DNA from: Thinopyrum elongatum
Taxonomy: Eukaryota; Streptophyta; Magnoliopsida; Poales; Poaceae
Assembly: GCA_011799875.1 (NCBI GenBank)
Contig: CM022303.1
Span: forward strand, 730,742,970 to 730,806,969
DNA length: 64,000 nt
Reading direction: 5' to 3'
The notes under the pieces were generated by a model that was given only the letters and a program-made list of their open reading frames with translations, was not told the origin of the DNA and did no database searches. The position numbers were made by a program, and so were the translations under genes. This document shows positions 56,562 through 64,000 of this stretch, piece by piece. The number at the start of each line of letters is the position of its first letter. The first letter of the stretch is position 1.

Positions 56562-57845
56562 ATGGACAATACCGGCAGAGAAGGAGAGGAGGCCCTGTTC
56601 AACATCATACGCTCAACCCCTCGCCCAGATGAGTTTGAAGAAGATGACGGGTCGCAATATCTGAACCCTACCGGTGAAGGTATGATATTTGATGAAGACG
56701 AACGAATAGATGAAGTCCAGAACTATGATTATGATGACGAAGAAAATGTTGATCTTGAAATAACAAAGACCGGCGAGTTATATTTATATAAGCAGGCATC
56801 TGGTGATCATCACATGTTTTAAATGACTTGTATATATATTAACGAATCGATCTTTCTTCTTTCAGCCCTCCGGATCGAGCAAATCTTCTACACGCAGCAG
56901 GATAGTGCGAGGCCCGGCCAAAAAGTTGAAGGATGGCGTAAAGTACAACATCGATGCCATCAAACCTAATGGCGAACCAAGCGAGCCTAAGAAGAATGCG
57001 GGCAAGTTTGTTCGTCAATGCGGAGTTCTTGTGAAGGACCAAATCCCGATCTCCATTCAAGAATGGAAAAAGCCAGCACAGGAACGTCCAGATCTTACTT
57101 TTGTTGACCAAAGAGCAAAAGATCTGCTTTGGGAATCTCTAATTTCACATTTCACCCTACCAGATCATTTCACAGATGCAGATGTGCAGAAAGTCAAGGA
57201 CGCTGCTCTTAGGAAGATGGCGGTTGCATTCAACAACCACAAGAAAAGTAAATGGGCCAAGTACGTCGAAGGAGGACAGAAGACTCCAGAATTCACGGGA
57301 ACACTTGAGAAGCAAAGAGATCACTGGTCTGCTTTCGTGAAATTCAAGGAATCGGAATTAGCTAAGGAACAGTCGAGAATAAACAAGCTCAATGCCATGA
57401 AAAAGGAGCATTACCATAGGCTGGGGCCAAGTTGGTACGCGGTGGCCCGACCTAATTGGGATAAGGCTGAGCAACAGATGGTGGATGCAGGGGTCATTCC
57501 AGTTACATTGAGCTAGCCCCCCAGGTGCAGGACTTGGTTCTATGCGCATGGGGGGACGTTGGACCCAAAGACAGGCCACGTTTTGGAGAAGGCAAGTCTT
57601 AAAGGAGCCGACCTCAAAATACTTGTTGCATTAGAAGAGGCTCGAACGGGAGTGTTCACGCCCAACAGAGAGAACGACGAGCTTACGCGCGCCCTGGGAA
57701 ATCCTGAACACCCGGGAAGAACACGAGGCAACGGCGTTGTTCCATGGTATGAGGGGTTTCAGGACTGGAAGACCGACTACGGAAGCCGTGCGAGAAAGAA
57801 GATCGAGGAGGAAAAGAAGAGGAAGCTAGAGGAGGAGCAGAGGAA
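56562..57845 (+). pseudogene. CACTA ORF2 of the second element, interrupted
   Basis: Exon 56562-56779 starts MDNTGREGEEALFN and has a strongly acidic stretch. The second exon starts after TTTCAG near 56865 and reads PSGSSKSSTRSRIVRGPAKK, then QIPISIQEW, KTPEFTGTLEKQRDHWSAFV and NPEHPGRTRGN, clearly homologous to the ORF2 at 2-1897. A TAG at 57514-57516 stands where the homologue has a Trp-containing stretch. The frame then continues to EEEKKRKLEEEQRN, where gypsy E2 interrupts it at 57846. The donor of the first exon is weak, because a GT in correct phase is not evident. The proline-rich and protease parts would lie beyond the E2 insertion. Confidence 0.85.
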
Positions 57846-60800
57846 TGTAACACCCCCGGTGATTAGCAACAGTAATCACTTTTGATAATGACATGTTAGC
57901 ATGATCAGCATGATCAACAGTGCATAATCATCATTAGCATCACATTGCATTTCAACTCCTAAGTCAAATTCAAAATTTAAATGAAAGTGGAATATGAAAG
58001 TTGTCCAACATAGGAGCTAAAATGTCAGATAAATAACAAATATTCCAGAGGCTATTCTAAAATTGAAACCAACATCATTGGAATTGGATAAGTGACTCGA
58101 ACAACCTCAAACAGTGGATAAAGATAATATTTAATAACCATTTATTAAATCTGAAATAAATATGGAATTATGTTTTGTCCAAACTAGTTTTAGGGTGTTA
58201 GGGAATAATGCACTAGTATTTATGAACTAGGTCTCATGTTTTACAAAAACCATTTTGAGGCCTGACTATTTACTAAACTGAGAAAGGAGAATAAAGAAAA
58301 AGATAAAGAAAAAGAAACAGAAAAGGAAACCCCCCCCTCTCTCTGGCCCAAATGGGCCGAAGCCCAGCCGGCGGCCACCCGCGCCCCTAGCCTATACCCC
58401 AGGGACGCCCGAACACCTAGCGTCACCCACCCCCATTCCCCTCGCTCCTCTCCTCCCCCCCCCCCTCGTCTGGATCGGGATCTCCCGATCCCGTCCGCCC
58501 GTCGCCTACGCCGTCGCCGACGCCGCCCCGTCGCCGCTCCCCCTCGTCAGCCCCCACCTCCCGATCAGATCGGGATCGGGATCGCGGGAACGGCCCGTCG
58601 CCGACGCCTCTCGCCGACGCCGCCCCGCTCCCGCGCCGGTCGGTAGCGCCGACGCCGCCGCCACCCGACGTCGCCCCGTCCTCCTCTTCCGACCAGCCTG
58701 GCGCCGGTCGCCCCCTCCTCGACGGATCCGGATCGGGGCAAATCCCCGATCCCGTCGCCGCGACGACCTCGCCGCCGCCCAGAGCCCGCGCCTCCCCGGG
58801 CCTGCCTCCCCGTCGCCGTCGTCCCCGTCGACCACCCCGACCTCCCGCTGCCCCGTCCCTACGAGCACGGTGAGGCCTCGGGCCTCTTCCCCCCCCTCTG
58901 CTCCCGCACCTCGCCGCCGCACCGCGCCCCCGTGCCGCCGCTCACCGCGCTGCGCGCATGCTCACGCGTCGCCGCGCCGGCTCGCGCGACCGCGCTGCGC
59001 GCGCCCGCTCGCGCCCACTCCAGCCGCCGCTGCCGCTCGTCTCTCGCCTCTGCCTCCGCTCGCCGCGGCCACCCGCGGCGGCGCGCCCCCACACCTCGCG
59101 CGTCGCTCGCCGTGGCCGCGCTCACCAGACCCGTCGGCCGCGCCTCGCCGGCGCGTGGCCAGCGCCGGGCGCACCCTGGACGGCCGCTCGGGCTGCGCCT
59201 GCGCCGCGCCCGCACGCCTGTGAACCCCCCCTGGGCCACGCCCAGTGGGGCCCGAACCCCCTGTGCCGCTGACAAATGGGGCCCACCCCCTAAAAACGAT
59301 TTTAAGAAAATAAAAATAAAAATAAAAATAAATAAAATAATTAATTAAATAATTAATTAGTTAATTAATTAGTTAATTAATCTTGATTAGGTTAATCTAA
59401 TTAACTCATTAGTGTTAATTAATCAGTAATTAAATTAATTAAACCTAATTAACCTAACAGCCTATGACAGGTGGGACCCACCCTGTCAGGTGGCTGCTGA
59501 CGTCAGCATGATGTCATGCTGACGTCATCAATCACTGTTTCGGATAATGTTGAATTAAATAATTATTAAATTCAGAAATTAATAAAACTTTAGAAAATCA
59601 TATTTTAAACCGTAACTCCGATGAAAATATTATACATGAAACTTGCTCAGAACGACGATACGAACCCGGATACGCCCTCTGTATTCCCGTCAGATGCCCG
59701 CAGCTATAAAAACGTTGAACAATTAGACCGATTTCGATAAATGAATAGTGTCCAACTTTAATTAAATAAATCCGAATAAATTCCTAAATTAACTAAATCA
59801 TTAGTTAGGCAGTAGTAGAAACACCCGGCATATCATTTAGGCATGTCATACATATTGTTTGCATTATTGCCGTGAATTTTTGTTTCTCTCCCCTCCTTCT
59901 CTCTCGATAGACGCCGAGACCGACGACGCTGCACCAGGTTACGATACTCTACCGACGAGCAGCCCGTTGACGACCTCCCTCTCTTGCCAGAGCAACCAGG
60001 CAAGCCCCCCCCCCTTGAGCATTCCAGATATCGCCCATTCTATTCTCCTGCTTGCATTAGATTTCGCTAATGTTAATGTGCTCCTTTCTGATGCATAGCT
60101 GCTGTTGTAACCTGTTCATGCTATCTTACCTCCTGCATGATAAACTGTTTAGTATAGGTTGGTATGACCCATCTGTGACCACACCACCTTACTTTGTCGC
60201 CCCTGCTTGTTCATCAATGACCGATCAACGTGATCGTCGATCAGAGACAGGCGCCTCACTCTCACACCCCCTAGTTGTACGACTCTTCGTAGTAACATCG
60301 AGCCGAGGGTGATACCTCGTAACGCACTCCTGATGAATACTCGAGCATAGCTGTACGGTCGTGGTCATCGAGGGTGATTCCTCCTTCTCCATGTCGAACG
60401 ACTCTGTCGTGCAACCCCTTAGTGTGAACCTCGAGGGTGATACCTCTTAGTTCACCTGATGATTATGACCACACGGTTACTTGACCTTTTTCACAGGCGG
60501 GTCCACCCTGGTGGGTACCCGCTGGGGATCTATGATTTCGGGTGTGCCGGAAGGGCACCGAGTGTGACTGTGTGCGGAGCATCAGAGACTCTGATTGTCT
60601 CCGCTTGATACTAATGAGCTTATTGGATTTGGGTGTGTGATCTGAGTGGGTCGACGTGCCCTATACGCACTACCACACAGAGGGATAATGGTTATGGGGC
60701 CCTCTGCGATGTACGTTTCGCCGAAAGCTATCAGACGTCACGATTCACCGTGCGGGCTGATCGTCGGGATTGGGCTGGGACTTCACTGGCGAGTTCAGTG

Positions 60801-61807
60801 TCGCGCCTGCACCCGGCCAGCACGCAACGCGCAGGGTGCCCAGGGCGATGGCCCGAGACCCCTGGGTGCATAGGTTAGTCCGGCGTGCTGACCCTCTGCT
60901 GAGCCTAGGTAGAGCGCTGCTTCGTGTTGATTTCCGAGGACGGCGACATTACCCAGCAAGTATGTCGGCCAGAGTTGATCGAGCGTGTTGGGTAACAGAT
61001 AGTGCACCCTGCAGAGGATGATCTTCTATCGATAGCCGGTCCTACGGTAAAGGATGCTCAGTTTGTGTATCCCGATCTACTACTTAAACTGGATACTTGT
61101 TACTTAATTGAAGCTTCGGGATTACTTTCTCGCTGGGAGTCGAGGAAGGATCTTTGAGCTGTACTCTCAAAATGTTTGTTAAATAAAATTAGCTATTCTA
61201 CTCTCTTCTACTGCTGCAAGATGATGGCTTTGAGAAGATGTTTGAAGATGCTAGTCTGCGATAGGACTAGGCCTTTCTCTATTCTGGCATTCTGCAGCCC
61301 AGTCCACATATACAGCCTTTTCTCATTGATAATGTTGCATATGTGTATAGATCCTTGCTTGTGAGTATTCGGATGAGTACTCACGGTTGCTTATTTTCTC
61401 TTTTCCCCCATATACCCCACCTTAATGATACACCAGACGATGGAGTCCAGGAGCCAGACGCCACCACCGGAGCCTACTACCAGGCGGGTCCAGAGGGCAC
61501 GTACTACTGGATCGAGCCAGCTGACCAGGAGTAGGATCGGAGGCTCCCAGGCAGGAGGCCAACGCCTTTCGATTAGTGTCGCTGTTTGTGCTAGCCTCTT
61601 AAGCATAACTTGTCTAACTATGTCTACCCAGATATTATTTGTATGACTGACTCATGTATTCGGATCTTCGGATCCCTGGTCTGTAATATTGTGGACCTCC
61701 GTTTATTTGTGTTTAGAGTTGTGTTGTGATATTCTTCCCGTGAGTCCCTGGGTTTGATCACACGTTTGCGTGTATGATTATTGTACGATTGAACCGGGGG
61801 CGTCACA
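57846..61807 (+). mobile_element. E2 left LTR (3962 bp)
   Basis: TGTAACACC...GGGGCGTCACA ends. The GC-rich block (58330-59280) differs strongly from E1, so this is a different subfamily. The 3' half matches E1 closely but with frequent single-base deletions. It contains ORF 2 at 61433-61534. Confidence 0.92.
59498..59527. promoter_or_regulatory. 30-bp palindrome with two TGACGTCA sites in the E2 LTR
   Basis: TGACGTCAGCATGA, TG, TCATGCTGACGTCA form a perfect inverted repeat with a full TGACGTCA at each end (59498-59505 and 59520-59527). TGACGTCA is the classical bZIP (TGA/CREB-like) core. The E1 LTRs have TGACATCA in both places. Confidence 0.65.
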
Positions 61808-61810
61808 AGT

Positions 61811-61823
61811 TGGTATCAGAGCC
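61811..61823 (+). other. E2 primer binding site
   Basis: TGGTATCAGAGCC three bases after the LTR end, identical to that of E1. Confidence 0.9.
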
Positions 61824-62201
61824 GACTGCCTGTAGGAAGCCCCCCCTCCAAATTCCTTGGCCGAAGTTGAGTCTAGAAACCGAGAAACTAATTTACTAAC
61901 TTGGCTGTGTGGCTTACGGGCCCACGTGCCAACTGGTGGTGGTATTAGGATCTTTTATTCCTCGTCTATACTCTGGGACTCTAATACTCTTCTATTCGGG
62001 TTAAATAAAATTTTACTAACGCCGACACTTAGGATCTCGTAATTCCCGTCTACCCGGAGAGCTGGATATCTGTGCGATTGCCTGTCGTTGATCTGATTAG
62101 TCTGATAACATTTTCCTTTCCATTGTTTTGTTTAACCTTTCTCTCCGAGATCGGTTATACTTCTCATTGTCATTGACAAGTTTGAATTTCCTCTGTTTCA
62201 G

Positions 62202-63495
62202 ATGGACCGTTTGTTTCCACCGCGTCCTACGACACAGCTTGTGCTTGCACTTGGGCTCGTAATACCCCTGGGTTTCAGCTGTCCTGATCGCCTCATGACC
62301 AGACTTGGGTACCGCTGGTACCCTGAGTTCATGGTTTACGAGGATACCGCGAGTTTAATCAGGAACAGTACTATGCTGAAGTTCGGATTATGATCGGCAG
62401 AATGACTCAGACACCGAGTTACACCTTTTTTCACGGATTAGGCGTGACGATTGAGATGGCAGTACATGATGCGCCCTACTCTGCTGTCGCACGGCTTCGA
62501 GGACAGTTCAGTGATATCTTGGATGAACTGAGTTCCGATACATTCCGTATGCCCCTGCTGGAGATGCTACCGGATACTACCACAGCTATCTGTGCCCCGT
62601 ACGAGCCTCGCCGATATGACCACCGCGTTCTGATTCAGTGCACTCAGGCTCTAGATCGCACGTTCGGGCTCTCGCCGTCGAGTTGGTTGCCACTCGAGCA
62701 CGCTCTACGATGCTATAACGCAGAGTTTCGCAACTCTGACAAGCCCTGGATGCCGATGACTGGCTCCGCGACATCACTCACGAGAGGGAGTCTGTAATGT
62801 CGCCCCCGCCAACTTTGTCACCTTCGCGGCCTTTTTCTAAAGGGCCCCGCTGCTCAATGGTGGGACACCACACAAGCGTACTCTGCCCGTTGGAACAGTC
62901 ATCACTTGGGATGAGTTCCAGGCTGCTTTCCGTACACGTTAATCCCTCAAGCAATTATGGAACGCATGAAGACCCAGTTCCGCAACCTCACTCAGGGCAA
63001 TAAAAACCGTCGAAGCTTATCAGCGGGAATTCTTGATCTCTCCCGCTATGCTGAAGAGACATCGCCACAGATGCTCGCAGACAGGAGAAGTTCTGTAATG
63101 GACTACACCTGACCTCAAGCTTGCACTAAGCTGCTCAAGACATCAATGACTTCTCAACTCTAGTGAACAAGGCTATTCTCGTGTGAGACCGCTCAGATGG
63201 AACACAAGGACGCGAGAAGCGCTACGTGATGCTGGCTCATCTTCGGGCTCAGCACCGAAGCGTAGAGTTTGGATTCCAACAACGCGTTCCGTCCCAATGC
63301 CCTGTGCCAAAGAACAATGCTGCACTACGTCTGCCTCCTCCACCACCGAGGCGTCAAAGGCTCAAGCTATTCAGAACCATGCCCTCTTCGTCCTGAAGAT
63401 GGTTTGGGTTTCAAGTGCCGCAAACCAGGCCACCAGGCAAAGACTGCCGCAGACTCAGAATCAGTTTGATTTCCTCGTGCTGGCCGGGTGATATG
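62202..63495 (+). pseudogene. E2 gag, frameshifted
   Basis: Starts MDRLFPPRPTTQLVL like E1. It breaks early because single bases are missing, but the segments YRWYPEFMVYED, HGLGVTIEMAVHD, ARLRGQFSDILDE and QALDRTFG can be followed in different frames. Near 63395-63450 a zinc-knuckle-like phrase, FKCRKPGHQA, marks the C-terminus of gag. No product is possible from this copy. Confidence 0.82.
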
Positions 63496-63540
63496 GCCGT
63501 GGCAACAATTAGACCCGCAATTATAATACTGGGTCTGTTC

Positions 63541-63900
63541 ACGTGGTCGTGGTCAAGCTTACACAACATTGACATTGAAGAAGTCCAGGATCAACCTGCT
63601 ACTGTGATGGGTACCCTTCTTGTTAACTCAGTACCTGCTTCTGTATATTTGATTCAGGAGCATCGCATTCATTCATGTCTGAAGCATTTGCATTATCTCA
63701 TGACATAAACATTCGAAAAGATGAACCTGCCAATAGTTGTCCGTACCCCTGGAGGCCAATGTCAAACCACTATGATGGCACATAAAGTCCCTGTTGAAAT
63801 CGAGGAATTTGAATTCCAGCTTCCCCTATATCCTGAAGTCTTCCACCATAGACCTCATACTCGGAATGGATTGTGTTGAAAGCTCAAATTGCTTCGATCA
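63541..63900 (+). pseudogene. E2 aspartic protease region, frameshifted
   Basis: EVQDQPATVMGTLLVNSVPA leads to the protease active-site phrase FDSGASHSFMSEAF in a second frame (Asp codon 63651-63653). A weak ILGMDW-like phrase follows near 63855. The window ends shortly after, before reverse transcriptase. Confidence 0.82.
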
Positions 63901-64000
63901 ATTGTGCCACTAAAGTCGTCCAACTTCTTTACCCCACCGATGAGATAGTGAACTATACCGCCCGCATTTCGAGACGCTGAAGCTGAGATATATGTTATGA

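Larger units (their letters stand above)
21964..57845 (+). mobile_element. CACTA transposon (TACCGG type) with nested insertions, both ends missing
   Basis: After removal of the nested elements this reads as one CACTA: the C-terminal part of the TNP2/TNPD transposase, a 335-bp tandem array, an internal promoter region repeated four times, a first-exon ORF, and ORF2. The left side is cut inside the transposase by the LTR fragment. On the right gypsy E2 interrupts ORF2 at 57846 and the window ends before the CACTA resumes. The terminal inverted repeats were not seen. Confidence 0.85.
57846..64000 (+). mobile_element. Gypsy retrotransposon E2 (same family as E1), left part
   Basis: Starts TGTAACACCCCCGGTGATTAG after AGGAA (57841-57845, candidate target duplication). 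It has an LTR of 3962 bp, a primer site, a leader, and decayed gag and protease, and runs off the window. Many single-base losses relative to E1 are seen across LTR and gag. Unlike E1 it retains the C-terminal part of gag and the protease. Confidence 0.9.

Overview
This window is intergenic DNA from a large grass genome, almost certainly a member of the Triticeae (wheat, Aegilops, barley or rye group). The evidence is the set of repeats. There is a copia LTR of the Angela/BARE/WIS type, whose minus-strand start reads TGTAGGAGATATGCCCTAGA. There are very large gypsy LTRs starting TGTAACACCCC with an initiator-Met tRNA primer site, and CACTA (En/Spm) elements with TTTAGTCCCGG or TTTAGTACCGG subterminal palindromes. 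I found no intact host gene. Nearly every recognisable protein belongs to a transposable element and most are broken by stops or frameshifts. I saw no bacterial-type defence, CRISPR or toxin system.

Layout. 1-3951: the right-hand part of a CACTA element carrying a proline-rich ORF2 joined to a Ulp1-like cysteine protease domain, ending at a CACTAG terminus. About 4082-4850: a LINE 3' fragment (minus). 4851-7496: unassigned DNA. 7497-11095 (copy A) and 16238-19625 (copy B): two diverged copies of one segment, each containing the same minus-strand LTR. Between them lies a plant-mobile-domain (PMD) transposon pseudogene (minus) split by a solo LTR with TACCT target duplications. 19476-20620: a broken minus-strand retroelement ORF. 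20637-21963: an LTR fragment with a repeated head. 21964-57845: a second CACTA element, with a transposase C-terminus, about five 335-bp tandem repeats, four tandem copies of a promoter plus first-exon module, and a second ORF2.

Four later insertions sit in the second CACTA. Gypsy element E1 (26065-46432, target duplication CCGCG) lies in the first promoter module. A copia element (35597-45272, target duplication ATACG) is nested in the right LTR of E1. A Helitron (48387-52429, no target duplication, inserted between A and T) lies in the second module, and the uninterrupted site is visible in a sister module. A second gypsy element of the same family, E2 (57846 to beyond the window), lies in ORF2.

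Order of events by nesting: CACTA insertion, tandem duplication of its promoter module, then Helitron, E1 and E2 insertions, then copia insertion into E1. The copia LTRs are equal in length and differ by about 15 bases by eye, so that insertion is young, yet its pol is decayed. The most interesting points are the tandemly repeated internal CACTA promoter/exon module, the Helitron with complete termini and possible captured exons, the palindromic TGACGTCA sites and small conserved ORF inside the gypsy LTRs, and a PMD pseudogene that reads in frame into a retroelement ORF tail.
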